Counted from the stretch's first letter, positions 25,190 through 34,363 are shown. The stretch: 64,000 nt of DNA from Halalkalicoccus sp. CGA53 (GCF_036429475.1 NZ_CP144125.1:434001-498000); one strand, 5' to 3'. Notes: generated by a model not told the origin, from the sequence alone. Program-made: numbers and translations.

Positions 25190-26662
25190 ATGGGCTCGCG
25201 CGTAGCGGTCCTCGCCGTCGTCGTCCTCGTCGCCCTCGCCGGCTGTACGACGATCCCGCCCGGAGAGCTCTTTCCGTTCGGCGACGGCGAGGACGGCCCC
25301 GCCGACCTCGACACGGACAGGCCGCTCGGCGAGGTCCGCGGGGTGAGCTACGACGACGCCCTCGAAGTGAACTCGACCGCCGAACTGACCGAGGTCGAAC
25401 GCGAGGCGGTGATCCACCGGGCGATGGCACGCGTCGAACTGATCCGGGGGCTGAAGTTCGAGCAGGAGGTGCCGGTGGAGGTGATCAGCCGCGAGGAGTT
25501 CAGAGAGGAACGCCGGTTCACCGAGCAGTGGGACGAGGAGTACGCGGCGTGGAACGACCACCTCTGGCGGGCGCTCTTTCACGTCGACGAGGAGACGCCC
25601 GCCGCCGAGGAGTTCGAGGCGCTCTACGGCGGGTCGATCCAGGGCTACTACTCCTCGAGCGACGAGCGGATCGTCATCGTCGCGGACGACCCGGAGGCCG
25701 TCGAGATCGACCGGAACACGCTCACACACGAACTGCTCCACGCGCTCCAGGACCAGCACTTCGGGCTCTCGAGAGACAGCTCGACGCTCGACTCGGAGTA
25801 CGCCGCGATGGGAATCATCGAGGGCGACGCGAACTACGTCGAGGCGCAGTACGACGAGCGGTGTGCGGACGACGAGTGGGAGTGTCTGGAGCGGCCGAGC
25901 GCGACGAGTTCGGGTGGCTCGTTCGACTTCGGGCTGTTCGTCACGATCTTCCAGCCCTACAGCGACGGCCCGGCGTTCGTCGACCACCGGTACCAGGAGG
26001 GCGGCTGGGACGCCGTGAACGAGGTGTACGATTCCCACCCGCGAGCGACGACGGAGGTGATCCACCCCGACCGCTACGGGACGTTCGAGCCGACGAACGT
26101 GACGGTTCGGGACGAGTCGACCGAGGACTGGGTGCGGTTCAACGTGAGTAGCCGCGAGGAGGGCGTCGAAACCGTCGGTGAGGCGGCGCTCTACGCCACG
26201 TTCTGGTCGAACGGCGTGATCGACCGCGAGCACCTCTACGGGAGCGAGGACCCGCTCTCGCCGTACGACTACTCGCACCCGATCACGACCGGGTGGGCGG
26301 GCGATCAACTGGTCCCCTACGAGGGGCCCGACGGCGAGTACGCCTTCGTCTTCGAGAGCGAGTGGGAGTCCGAGGAGGACGCGGAGGCGTTCGGCGAGGC
26401 GTACGCCGAGCTCCTAGCGGTGAACGGAGCGGAGGGCGAAAGGACGGTGTTCGAGATCGACCCGGGCGAGCCGTTCGCCGGGGCGTACCACGTCGAGCAG
26501 GACGGAGTGACGGTGACGGTCGTCCACGCGCCGAGCGAGCGGGAGCTAGAGGAGGTTCACGGGGTAGAGGTGTCGGTCCCCGCATCGGTGGATGGAGCGG
26601 GGTTCGAGTCGGTTGTGACCCTGAAGCCGGGTGGCACCGGCGTCACACCGGTGCCCGCGTAG
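25190..26662 (+). CDS. Hvo_1808-like surface metalloprotease homologue, lipoprotein
   Basis: A 490-residue paralogue of the preceding gene, starting 1 bp after its stop. The N-terminus is a lipoprotein signal with lipobox LAGC (VLVALAGCTT), so the mature Cys is lipid-modified rather than C-terminally sorted. HExxH is THELLHALQDQHF; IEGDANYVEAQYDERC and FQPYSDGPAFVDHRYQEGGWDAVNEVY match the paralogue. It lacks the acidic linker and PGF-CTERM. The two proteins probably act at the same cell-surface layer on peptides, but activity has not been shown for the family to my knowledge. Confidence 0.85.
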   Translation: MGSRVAVLAVVVLVALAGCTTIPPGELFPFGDGEDGPADLDTDRPLGEVRGVSYDDALEVNSTAELTEVEREAVIHRAMARVELIRGLKFEQEVPVEVISREEFREERRFTEQWDEEYAAWNDHLWRALFHVDEETPAAEEFEALYGGSIQGYYSSSDERIVIVADDPEAVEIDRNTLTHELLHALQDQHFGLSRDSSTLDSEYAAMGIIEGDANYVEAQYDERCADDEWECLERPSATSSGGSFDFGLFVTIFQPYSDGPAFVDHRYQEGGWDAVNEVYDSHPRATTEVIHPDRYGTFEPTNVTVRDESTEDWVRFNVSSREEGVETVGEAALYATFWSNGVIDREHLYGSEDPLSPYDYSHPITTGWAGDQLVPYEGPDGEYAFVFESEWESEEDAEAFGEAYAELLAVNGAEGERTVFEIDPGEPFAGAYHVEQDGVTVTVVHAPSERELEEVHGVEVSVPASVDGAGFESVVTLKPGGTGVTPVPA

Positions 26663-26667
26663 GGCGG

Positions 26668-27642
26668 TCAGCGGTAGTAGAACTGGCCGGCGACGACCAC
26701 GACATCCTCGCCGAGGCCCCGTTCCCTGTGGTGGTCCGAGAGCCGGCGGAGTCGCCAGCGGACGGCCCCCCACTTGATGACGAGGAAGCCGACGAGGATC
26801 ACGCCGAAGCCGACGAGCGTCGCCTCGGTGAGCGGCTCGCCAAGAGCGGCCACGCCGACGAGCACCGCGATCATCGGGGTGACGTAGTTGACGAGGCTCA
26901 CCTGAACCGGTCCGGCCGCCTCCAGGAGCTCGAAGTAACAGAGGAAGCCGCCGACCGTCGCCGCGACCGAGAGGTAGACGAGCGCGGCGAGCGCGGTCGG
27001 CGAGAACGTCGCGGCGGCGACCGACTCGGCGGGGTGGACGAGGCTCGTCAGGTGGAGCGCGATCGCACCCACGAGCATCATCCACGCCTGCAGCGAGACG
27101 AGCGACATCGTCGAGCGGATCCGGAGCGCGAGGACGCTCCCGAGCGCGAAGCTCGTCGCCGAGAGGAACAGCAGCGCGACGCCGACGATCTGGCCGTCCA
27201 GTCCCGCGGGATCCGGGCGGGCGATGATCGCGACGCCGACGAGCCCGAGGAGGATCCCGACCGCGGTCGGGAGCGTGAGCCGCTCTCTCGGGAGCAGCCA
27301 GATCGCGAACGCGGGCGTGACGACCGGCGTGAGGCTCATCATCACCGCGGCGATGCCGCTCGTGACGTAGCTCTGGCCGACGAACAGCAGGGCGTAGTGC
27401 GCGCCGATCAGGAACGTCCCGCCGATGGCGATCAGCGCCCAGTCGGCCCAGCGGGCGGGGCGCCACTCGTAGCCGGCGACGACGACGTAGGCGAACAGTA
27501 CTGCCGCGGCGACGTCGAACCGCAGGGCCGCGAACAGCACCGGCGGCAGGTCCGAGAGACCGACCTCGATCGCGAGGAACGAGGTGCCCCAGACCGTCGC
27601 GAGCAGGGCGAACAGCGTGGATGTGCGAGATAATCCTCTCAT
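26668..27642 (-). CDS. EamA/DMT-family transporter
   Basis: A 324-residue membrane protein with ten hydrophobic segments in two EamA halves (FALLATVWGTSFLAIEV, WALIAIGGTFLIGAHYALLFVGQSYV, AVGILLGLVGVAIIARP; then VGVALLFLSATSFALGSVLAL, ALVYLSVAATVGGFLCYFELLE, TLVGFGVILVGFLVIKWG). Drug/metabolite transporters export small metabolites or amino acids, and the substrate here is unknown. The gene converges with the tandem surface genes, with 5 bp between stops. A TATA-like TATAAG near 27700 lies upstream of the ATG at 27642. Confidence 0.88.
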   Translation of the reverse strand: MRGLSRTSTLFALLATVWGTSFLAIEVGLSDLPPVLFAALRFDVAAAVLFAYVVVAGYEWRPARWADWALIAIGGTFLIGAHYALLFVGQSYVTSGIAAVMMSLTPVVTPAFAIWLLPRERLTLPTAVGILLGLVGVAIIARPDPAGLDGQIVGVALLFLSATSFALGSVLALRIRSTMSLVSLQAWMMLVGAIALHLTSLVHPAESVAAATFSPTALAALVYLSVAATVGGFLCYFELLEAAGPVQVSLVNYVTPMIAVLVGVAALGEPLTEATLVGFGVILVGFLVIKWGAVRWRLRRLSDHHRERGLGEDVVVVAGQFYYR

Positions 27643-27812
27643 TGTGATAGGTTCTACCTCCGTAGAAGGCAGCTTCGTGGTTCCGGACTAGAGCCCGCGA
27701 GTATAAGAGGATTGCCGGATTCGAGATACCGTTTGACACCCTACCATGCTACTGAGTACTCGGTCGAACAGTCATGAACGACCGCTCCGGCCCAGTGAGG
27801 AGAACCGATCGC

Positions 27813-28469
27813 TCACTCGAACTCGCCGACGAGGACGGTGTTGACGTTCAGCACCTTCTGTGCCCGACGCAGGCGCTCGGAGAGCGACTGGTGGCTGATG
27901 TCGAGATCGTCGGCGAGCTCCTCGAGCGAGACGTTCCGGGGGACGTCGTAGTAGCCGCGCTCGGTCGCGAGCGTGAGCGCCTCGTGCTGGGACTCGCTCA
28001 GTCCGAACCGGCCCTCGCGGTCGTCGTTCATCTCGTAGATCGCCGTGATGTCGAGACGGATCCCCCGGTCCTCGGCGTAGTCGTACGCCCGTGAGAGGGC
28101 GTCGCGCTCGGGGAAGAGCGCCCGGAAGTTCCAGACCCCCTCCGAACCGACCGCCGAGAGGATCACCCCCTCCTGTTCGGTGAGGATGTTGACCAGGAGC
28201 TCCGCCTTGTCGACCCAGTCCATTCGGTAGAGCCTGACCCCCTCTTCGGTCTCGCTGATCAGTTCGAACGTATCGAGCGTCTCGTCCTCCGCGAAGAGGT
28301 CCTCGACCCGGTTCTGATCGTCGGCCGAGACCCAGACGTAGGGCATAACGTGGTCGGGGCCGTGGGCCGCGACGCGCTCGATCTCGATCTCCGCGATCGG
28401 CCCCTCCTGGATCGTCTCTCCCAACGCGAACCCCTCGACGGGAAGCCTGAACTCCGCGATAGTCGCCAT
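27813..28469 (-). CDS. Bat-type helix-turn-helix regulator (bacterioopsin activator family)
   Basis: A 218-residue regulator. The N-terminal 150 residues resemble the ligand-sensing part of bacterioopsin-activator-like proteins (EFRLPVEGFALGETI, EGVRLYRMDWVDKAELLVNILTEQEGVILSAVG). The C-terminus is an HTH_10 DNA-binding domain: GLSESQHEALTLATERGYYDVPRNVSLEELADDLDISHQSLSERLRRAQKVL. Such proteins activate metabolic genes in haloarchaea; the target may include the adjacent EamA gene, which is transcribed in the same direction downstream. This is inference from position. Confidence 0.88.
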   Translation of the reverse strand: MATIAEFRLPVEGFALGETIQEGPIAEIEIERVAAHGPDHVMPYVWVSADDQNRVEDLFAEDETLDTFELISETEEGVRLYRMDWVDKAELLVNILTEQEGVILSAVGSEGVWNFRALFPERDALSRAYDYAEDRGIRLDITAIYEMNDDREGRFGLSESQHEALTLATERGYYDVPRNVSLEELADDLDISHQSLSERLRRAQKVLNVNTVLVGEFE

Positions 28470-28594
28470 GAGATGACCAGTAGGTTGAACGGTATAAGTC
28501 GGACGTTATCACCCCGACCGCCCGAGATCTCTCTCCAACGACACCTTCCCACGCAGGGAACGGAGTGACCCGTGAGGAGGGAGTACCGCCATCG

Positions 28595-28720
28595 ATGCAC
28601 GGGCCGATCTACCAGCCGACCTGCACCCACTGTGAGCGGCCGCAAGTCGAGGTGAACGGCCAGTACTACGGGCTCTGCTTCCACCATCTACGAGAGGAGA
28701 GGAATATCGAGGCGCTGTGA
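28595..28720 (+). CDS. 41-residue zinc-finger protein
   Basis: A short gene below usual calling limits. ATG at 28595 with a GGAGG at 28576-28580 upstream; stop TGA at 28718. It encodes two Cys pairs of the small haloarchaeal zinc-finger type: CTHC (CTHCERPQVEVNG) and CFHH (YYGLCFHHLREERN), which would hold one zinc with ligands C, C, C and H. No transmembrane segment. Function unknown; many such small zinc proteins exist in haloarchaea. Confidence 0.6.
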   Translation: MHGPIYQPTCTHCERPQVEVNGQYYGLCFHHLREERNIEAL

Positions 28721-28815
28721 CGGCCCTCTGCGTGGCGAGTGGTACACGCTCTTTTCCCTCCTCGTGGTGTCCCGATAGAGGGCGTCTGTCGGATCTCGAC
28801 CGTTCAAACTGTGGA

Positions 28816-28890
28816 TGGGCCCTGCCGGATTCGAACCAGCGACCACTCGGTTATGAGCCGAGCGCTCTCACCGGACTGAGCTAAGGGCCC
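28816..28890 (-). tRNA. tRNA with CAU anticodon, probably tRNA-Ile2
   Basis: The minus strand folds as a complete 75-nt tRNA with acceptor stem GGGCCCT/AGGGCCC and T-arm GGTTCGAATCC. The anticodon loop CTCATAA in a CTCGG/CCGAG stem gives CAT. The sequence resembles the isoleucine tRNA that reads AUA after modification of C34, rather than elongator tRNA-Met, which carries an intron in well-studied haloarchaea. This gene has no intron. Plain tRNA-Met is the alternative. Confidence 0.9.
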
Positions 28891-29135
28891 TTCGAGACCA
28901 CTTCCCCGTCGTCACACAAGAGCGTACCGGGTGCCCGTCGCGTGCGGCCAAACCGTATAGGGAGCCCTCTTATTTGTAGCTGGTTCGTATCGATCGCCGC
29001 CGGTGAGAGTTCACTGGCCAGGGTCGAGAGGCAGCACGGATCCATTCTCCCACCCCCCTCTGCTGCCGTTTCGGGAACGTCCCACCTCGGATGGCGATAG
29101 GGAGGTTGAAGACGGTCTGTCACGAGGTGGCGCGT

Positions 29136-30947
29136 ATGTCAGATCTCGACGAGGAGATCCGCGAACTCGTGAGCCTCCCCAGTTTCTACCACGCGACCGC
29201 CTCGCCAGACGGCGAGCGGGTCGCCCTCTACTACGACGTGACCGGGAGAAACGAACTCCACGTCCTCGACGTCGAAACGGGAGAACGAGAGCGGGTGAGC
29301 GACGGCGAGGTACCGAAAAACGCCCGCTGGCACGTCGACTGGTCCGCGAGCGGCGAGGAGGTCTATTTCCACCTCGACGCTGACGGCGACGAACAGAACG
29401 ACCTCTACGCGATCGGGCTCGATGGGGGAGTCGAGCCGGTCGTCGAGATGGAGGGACAGGTCGCGCTGATGGACGTCGGCGAGCGCGGCGAGACACTCCT
29501 GCTAGGATCGACCGCCGGAGGCCAGATGAACGTCTACGGCCACGACCTCGCGAGCGGCGAGACGACGAAGCTCACCGACTACGAGCGGGCGGCCGGCTCC
29601 GCCATCCTCTCGCCTGACGGTGAGCGGATCGCCTACGCGACGAACGAGACCGATGCCTACGAGAACCAGGACGTCTACGTCGCGAACGCCGACGGGAGCG
29701 ATCCCCGGAACCTCGCTATCGGTGAGACGGGCGCCGAAAGCTCGCCCACGGAGTTCTCGCCCGAGGGGGAACGACTGCTCGTCTCGGACAACTCGGAGGA
29801 CCTCTCGCGGATGGGGATCTACGACCTCGAGACGGACGAGATCGACTGGTTCGGCGGCCTGGAGCACGAGGAGTCGCCGATCGGTTTCTTCGCCGAGAAT
29901 CTGGTCCTCGTTCACCGGACCCGCGAGGCGATGGTCGTCCCGGTCGTCTACGACGTTGGAACCGGCGAGAGCCGAGAACTGGACCTCCCCAATGGCGTCA
30001 GTAGCTTCGCCGGTATGGGGTCGGCGGCCCTCACCGGCGATCGAGTGCTCCTCACACACACGACGCCGACGCGCCGGCCGGAACTGCTCGCGTACGACCT
30101 CTCGACGGACGAACGGGAGGTGCTCCTCGAGGCGGAGTACGGCCCGTTCAGCTCGAGGGGATTCGCCGACGCCGAGTACTTCGAGTTCGACTCGCACGAC
30201 GGTCTCGAGATCGGTGCGCTACTCTACGACTCGGGTGAGCGCCCCTCCCCTCTAATCGTCAACCCCCACGGCGGGCCGCGCGCGGCCGACTACCGAAATT
30301 TCGACCTCTACTCGCAGGTGCTGCTCGCCCACGGCTACAGCGTCCTGCAGGTGAACTACCGCGGGTCGACGGGGCGAGGGAGGGAGTTCGTCGAACTGCT
30401 CTACGGGGACTGGGGCGGCGACGAGCAGGCCGACGTCGCGGCCGGCGTCCGTCACGTCCTCGAAACGCGAGACTGGCTCGACGCGGATCGCGTCGCGGTC
30501 TTCGGCGGCTCCTACGGCGGCTACTCCGCGTTCACGCAGATGCTTCTCTATCCCGAGCTCTACGCCGCGGGCGTCGGCTGGATCGGCGTCACCGATCTCA
30601 GGGATATGTTCGAGAACACGATGCCCCACTTCCGGACCGAGCTGCTCGAAAAACAGCTCGGAACGCCCGAGGAGAACCCCGAACTCTACGACGAACGGAG
30701 CCCCGTGAACCTCGTCGAGAACCTCTCGGCACCGTTACTGATAGTCCACGGCGTCAACGACCGCCGGGTGCCGATCTCGCAGGCCCGCCTGCTCCGCGAG
30801 GCGCTCACGGACGCCGGCTACGGGGAGGGCGAGACCGAGGACTTCGAGTACGTCGAACTCGGCGAGGAGGGCCACGCCTCCTCGGACATCGACCAGAAGA
30901 TCCGGACGTTCGAGATTCTGATCGACTTCCTGGACCGGCGGCTCTGA
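29136..30947 (+). CDS. S9-family serine peptidase (acylaminoacyl/prolyl oligopeptidase type)
   Basis: A 603-residue protein with a two-domain layout. Residues about 30-350 form a beta-propeller with repeats such as HLDADGDEQNDLYAIGLDGG and YATNETDAYENQDVYVANADG. The C-terminal alpha/beta hydrolase has nucleophile loop GGSYGGYSAFTQM, catalytic Asp in VHGVNDRRVPIS, and His in EEGHASSD. PHGGPRAADYRNFDLYSQVL is the oxyanion region. It degrades short peptides in the cytoplasm; no signal is present. The ATG at 29136 (MSDLDEE) is taken over an upstream in-frame ATG. Confidence 0.92.
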   Translation: MSDLDEEIRELVSLPSFYHATASPDGERVALYYDVTGRNELHVLDVETGERERVSDGEVPKNARWHVDWSASGEEVYFHLDADGDEQNDLYAIGLDGGVEPVVEMEGQVALMDVGERGETLLLGSTAGGQMNVYGHDLASGETTKLTDYERAAGSAILSPDGERIAYATNETDAYENQDVYVANADGSDPRNLAIGETGAESSPTEFSPEGERLLVSDNSEDLSRMGIYDLETDEIDWFGGLEHEESPIGFFAENLVLVHRTREAMVVPVVYDVGTGESRELDLPNGVSSFAGMGSAALTGDRVLLTHTTPTRRPELLAYDLSTDEREVLLEAEYGPFSSRGFADAEYFEFDSHDGLEIGALLYDSGERPSPLIVNPHGGPRAADYRNFDLYSQVLLAHGYSVLQVNYRGSTGRGREFVELLYGDWGGDEQADVAAGVRHVLETRDWLDADRVAVFGGSYGGYSAFTQMLLYPELYAAGVGWIGVTDLRDMFENTMPHFRTELLEKQLGTPEENPELYDERSPVNLVENLSAPLLIVHGVNDRRVPISQARLLREALTDAGYGEGETEDFEYVELGEEGHASSDIDQKIRTFEILIDFLDRRL

Positions 30948-30951
30948 TCCG

Positions 30952-32004
30952 ATGGGGTTCCTGACCGCACCCCCAATGGGGCCGGGTGACCGGGTCGCCG
31001 TCGTCGCCCCGTCGAGCGGTGGCGCGCGCGACGCCCCACACGTCCTCGCGCTCGGGCTCTCGCGTCTTCGCGAGGTCTTCGGTCTCGAACCGGTCGTCTT
31101 CCCGACCGCCAGACAGGGCAACGGCTTTCTGGAGGAACACCCACGGGCACGCGCGGCCGACCTCCACGCCGCGTTCGAGGACCCCTCGATAACGGGCGTA
31201 TTCACGACGATCGACGGCTGAGACGCCCTAAGGACCCTCCGCTATCTCGACCCCGAGCGCCTGCGGGAGAGCCCGACGCGCTTCTTCGGGATGAGCGACA
31301 ACACGAACGTCTCGCTCGCGCTCTGGAACGCCGGGATCGTCTCGTTCAACGGCGCACAGCTGATGAACGAACTCGCAGTTCCGGGCGAACTCCCGGCGTA
31401 CACCGAGCGCTACTGCCGGCGGGCGTTTTTCGAGGAGTCGTTCGGCGAACTCGAACCCTCCGTGGAGTGGACCGACCAGCCGAGCACGTGGTGGACGGAC
31501 CCCGAGGAGATGGACGAGGAGCCGGAGTACGAGCCGAACCCGGGGTGGCGGTGGGAGGGATCTGACCGCTCCGCGACCGGGCGGCTCTGGGGCGGCTGCC
31601 GGCCGATCGCCGAGTGGCAGCTCGCGACCGACCGGTACCTGCCCGATCCCGACGACCTCGACGGCGGGGTGCTCGCACTCGAGACCGCCGAGGACCTCCC
31701 GGGACCCGAAGACGTCGCTGCGACGCTCGTCTGTTTGGGCGAACGCGGGTTGTTAGAGCGATTTTCGGCGGTACTCCTCGGTCGGCCACCGGGTCGAAGC
31801 CACCACCAGGAGCCGCTGCGCGAACGGCGGGAGGCCTACCGCGAGCGACTCTACGAGCGGGTCGTCGCTGAAGTCGAACGCTACAACCCGGCTGCTCCGG
31901 TCGTTCTGGGGCTGGACTGGGGACACACCACTCCGATCGCGCCGCTCCCGATCGGTGGACGAGTGAGGATCGATCCCGGGAGCGAGGCGATCGTCTTCGA
32001 GTAG
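30952..32004 (+). pseudogene. LD-carboxypeptidase/MccF-like (S66) gene with an in-frame TGA
   Basis: Both halves of an S66 peptidase are in one frame, interrupted only by TGA at 31219-31221. The first 89 codons encode FLTAPPMGPGDRVAVVAPSSGGARD and end GVFTTIDG. After the stop the frame continues DALRTLRYLDPERLRESPTRFFGMSDNTNVSLALW and runs intact to VLGLDWGHTTPIAPLPIGGRVRID. TGA replaces what is usually a Gly codon (GGA) in the conserved TIGG-type loop. S66 enzymes hydrolyse LD-peptides or peptide antibiotics such as microcin C7. No other lesion is visible, so inactivation is recent or the TGA is a sequence error. Confidence 0.85.
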
Positions 32005-32024
32005 GGGCGACGGCAGGGCCGTCG

Positions 32025-33323
32025 TCACTCCTCCGCGTCGTCCTCGTCTTCGACGTCCAGCCCGCGGTTGTTCACCGCTTGTGGATCGATGCCGACCTCC
32101 TCCAAGAACTGGCGGTACTCGCGTTCGCACTGTTCGGCCGCCTTCTGCCGGTCGGAGGCGTGCGAACAGAGCGCGTCCAGGTCCGCCGGAACGTCGTTCG
32201 AGTGGACGATCCAGTGGTCGACGAGGTCCGAGAGCCGGCGGATCGGGCTGGTGAAGTGTCCATAAATCTCGAAGTTGAGCGCGTGGTGACCGCCGAACGG
32301 GTCGGCCATGTAGCGGGCTCTGGGCATCACCTTCATCACCGCCCACTGGATCTTCCCGAGCTGGCGCGAGGGGGCCTGTTCGAGCGTCGCGTTCACCGCC
32401 TTCCGGGGGTCGTCCCAGCTCTCGGCAGGGATGGAGACCCCATCGAGCTCCTGGATCTCCTGGAGCGCCTTGTCCCACTCGTCGGGCGTGGGCTGGGGAT
32501 GGACGCGGTACATCGCCTCGACCCCTCTGTTCCACATCAGCTCGTGGGTGACGGCCTTGTTCGCCTTCAGCATGCACTCCTCGATGATCGTGTGCGCGCG
32601 GTCTCTGCGCGGATTCAGCACGAGCGAGCCGTCCTCCTTCCGGATCTCGTGCATCCGGTCGGCGAGGTCGTGTACCAGGGTACACTCCTCGTGGAGCGGT
32701 GCGTCGGGGTCGTCGAGGCGTTTTTCGGCCTGGGAGTAGGTGAGCCGCTCGTCGCTTCGGATCACGGACTTGTAGATGTCGATCTCCTCGTAGCTGAGCG
32801 TCTCCCCATCCAGGTGCATCTCGACGGTGTGTGCCAGCCGGTCCTCCTCGGGGACGAGCGAGCAGACCGTCTCCGCGAGCGTCGGCGGCAGCATGTGGAT
32901 CGTGTACGCCGGGAGGTAGACCGTGTTGCCGCGCTGCTTGGCCTCCTGCCACGTCGCCGTCTCGGGGGTGACGTAGTGGGTGACGTCCGCGATGTGGACC
33001 CAGAGAACGTAGCCGTCATCTCGCTCCACGACCGAGATGGCGTCGTCGAAGTCCTGGGCGTCGATCGGGTCGGTCGTCCAGGTAGTGAGTTCACGCAGAT
33101 CCCGGCGCTCGTCGGCTTCGCTCTGGATCTCGCTCTCTATGTCCTCTGTTCGCGCCTCCGCCTCCTCGAGTACGCTCCGCGGGAACGCGTCGGGGATCTC
33201 GAACTTCTCTAAGAGCTCCTCGCGCTTTCGCTCGATGTGTCGCGCGAGCTCCTCGTCGATCACGACCGGCCCCTGGCCCTCCGCGGTGCCGGCGTACGCC
33301 TGGCGCTCCTCCGCGTCGGTCAC
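32025..33323 (-). CDS. RNB-domain ribonuclease (RNase R-like)
   Basis: A 432-residue exoribonuclease reduced to the RNB catalytic domain, without cold-shock or S1 domains, as in other haloarchaeal RNase R proteins. The four catalytic Asp are in TTDPIDAQDFDDAIS (D85, D91, D93, D94). VLWVHIADVTHYV, GNTVYLPAYTIHMLPPTLAETVCSL and FTSPIRRLSDL (the conserved SPIRR) complete the domain. The initiator is GTG at 33323. A tiny upstream reading frame, MTRVLTACGAVEGST, ends in a TGA that overlaps this GTG, which may couple translation or just be chance. A 5' overlap of this kind would put the true start within a short leader. Confidence 0.92.
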   Translation of the reverse strand: MTDAEERQAYAGTAEGQGPVVIDEELARHIERKREELLEKFEIPDAFPRSVLEEAEARTEDIESEIQSEADERRDLRELTTWTTDPIDAQDFDDAISVVERDDGYVLWVHIADVTHYVTPETATWQEAKQRGNTVYLPAYTIHMLPPTLAETVCSLVPEEDRLAHTVEMHLDGETLSYEEIDIYKSVIRSDERLTYSQAEKRLDDPDAPLHEECTLVHDLADRMHEIRKEDGSLVLNPRRDRAHTIIEECMLKANKAVTHELMWNRGVEAMYRVHPQPTPDEWDKALQEIQELDGVSIPAESWDDPRKAVNATLEQAPSRQLGKIQWAVMKVMPRARYMADPFGGHHALNFEIYGHFTSPIRRLSDLVDHWIVHSNDVPADLDALCSHASDRQKAAEQCEREYRQFLEEVGIDPQAVNNRGLDVEDEDDAEE

Positions 33324-33413
33324 GTCGATCCCTCCACGGCACCACAGGCGGTGAGAACTCGCGTCATGGTTTCGGCTACGGGCGACGGGTAAGTAAGCGT
33401 TGTCGGCCGCGGC

Positions 33414-33713
33414 TCACCGCTCTCGCTCTTCGAGTGGGCCGTACCGCTCCTCGACGGCCACCCAGTACCACGTCAGGAACTCCTCGCGTGTCCGCTCGCC
33501 GGCACCCACCTCACAGAGCAGCCCCTCCAGTTCGTTCCGCGGCTGGTGACAGAGCTCCCGGTGACAGCGTTTACAGAGGTACTCGAACCGTTTTCCCTCT
33601 CGGTCCCACCGGTCGCCGTACTTGTCGTACTCGCGGGCGTCGCCGCGGGTCGTCTCCGCGCCACAGGCGATGCACGTCACGGCCCGGTGTCCCTGCCGTC
33701 GGGGACCCCACAT
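33414..33713 (-). CDS. Small zinc-finger protein (DUF7562/HNH-like)
   Basis: A 99-residue protein: CIACGAETTRGDAREYDKYGDRW near the N-terminus and FEYLCKRCHRELCHQPRNELEGLL in the middle. The pairs CxxC and CxxC form a zinc ribbon, and the RCHRELCHQ segment recalls HNH-type knuckles, but the metal-catalytic Asn/His set is not complete, so nuclease activity is doubtful. It is divergent from the PUA-domain gene. Start at the ATG 33713; upstream the frame remains open with basic shadow sequence. Confidence 0.65.
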   Translation of the reverse strand: MWGPRRQGHRAVTCIACGAETTRGDAREYDKYGDRWDREGKRFEYLCKRCHRELCHQPRNELEGLLCEVGAGERTREEFLTWYWVAVEERYGPLEERER

Positions 33714-33800
33714 ACGGGAGAGAACGGAGCGCCGGCACTTAGCCCTTTTCGCGGTTCGACCGAACGGACGATTTATGCCCCGCGGTAGGCGAGTACGGCC

Positions 33801-34280
33801 ATGAACGTCACCAACCGACACCACCTCCGGAGTGACGCGGTCTCCCGGCTCGAATCGACGCTCGAATCCACACTCGGCGTGACCATCGACGGCGATGCCT
33901 ACGAGCGCGTCGAGTTCTCCGACGAGCCCTTCGACGTCGTGCTCGTCGACGGTAACCCGCTGGTGTTCACCGACGACGAGGAGTTCGCGCTCACGGTCCA
34001 GGGGGCGAACGAGTACCCGCCAGAACGAGGGATCGTCACCGTCGACGCCGGCGCGGTCTCGTTCGTCTCCGACGGCGCGGATGTGATGCGTCCGGGGATC
34101 GTCGAGGCCGACGAGGGGATCGAAGCCGGCGACCTCGTCGCCATCGCCGAGGAGACCCACGGGAAGGTGCTCGCGATCGGTCGCGCTCGCGTCGACGGGG
34201 GCGAGATGGTCGGCGACTCGGGGAAGGTCGTCGACTCGATCCACCACGTCGGCGACAAGCTCTACACGTTCACCGTCTGA
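33801..34280 (+). CDS. PUA-domain RNA-binding protein (MCT-1/Tma20-like)
   Basis: A 159-residue protein with a C-terminal PUA domain: GIVTVDAGAVSFVSDGADVMRPGIVEADEGIEAGDLVAIAEETHGKVLAIGRARVDGGEMV. The N-terminal pre-PUA half has NRHHLRSDAVSRLESTLES and EFSDEPFDVVLVDGNPLVF. This arrangement matches archaeal relatives of eukaryotic MCT-1/Tma20 and eIF2D, which bind the ribosome or tRNA. A promoter-like TTTATG block (about 33770) precedes the ATG at 33801, giving a near-leaderless mRNA. Confidence 0.88.
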   Translation: MNVTNRHHLRSDAVSRLESTLESTLGVTIDGDAYERVEFSDEPFDVVLVDGNPLVFTDDEEFALTVQGANEYPPERGIVTVDAGAVSFVSDGADVMRPGIVEADEGIEAGDLVAIAEETHGKVLAIGRARVDGGEMVGDSGKVVDSIHHVGDKLYTFTV

Positions 34281-34363
34281 GACGGAACGGGAGACCCGAG
34301 TTCGAGGGCTGTCCACCCCGAACGGTACAGAAAGCACTTGGTGGCAAGCGAGAGCGCATCGGT

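Noticed and set aside
24243-25205. Arginine-rich 320-codon frame within the first surface protease gene
   Set aside because: Shadow frame of a GC-rich gene; the real frame has signal peptide, HExxH and PGF-CTERM.
31219-31221. TGA in the LD-carboxypeptidase gene as a selenocysteine codon
   Set aside because: The position normally holds Gly, no selenocysteine insertion structure is evident, and haloarchaea are not known to use selenocysteine.
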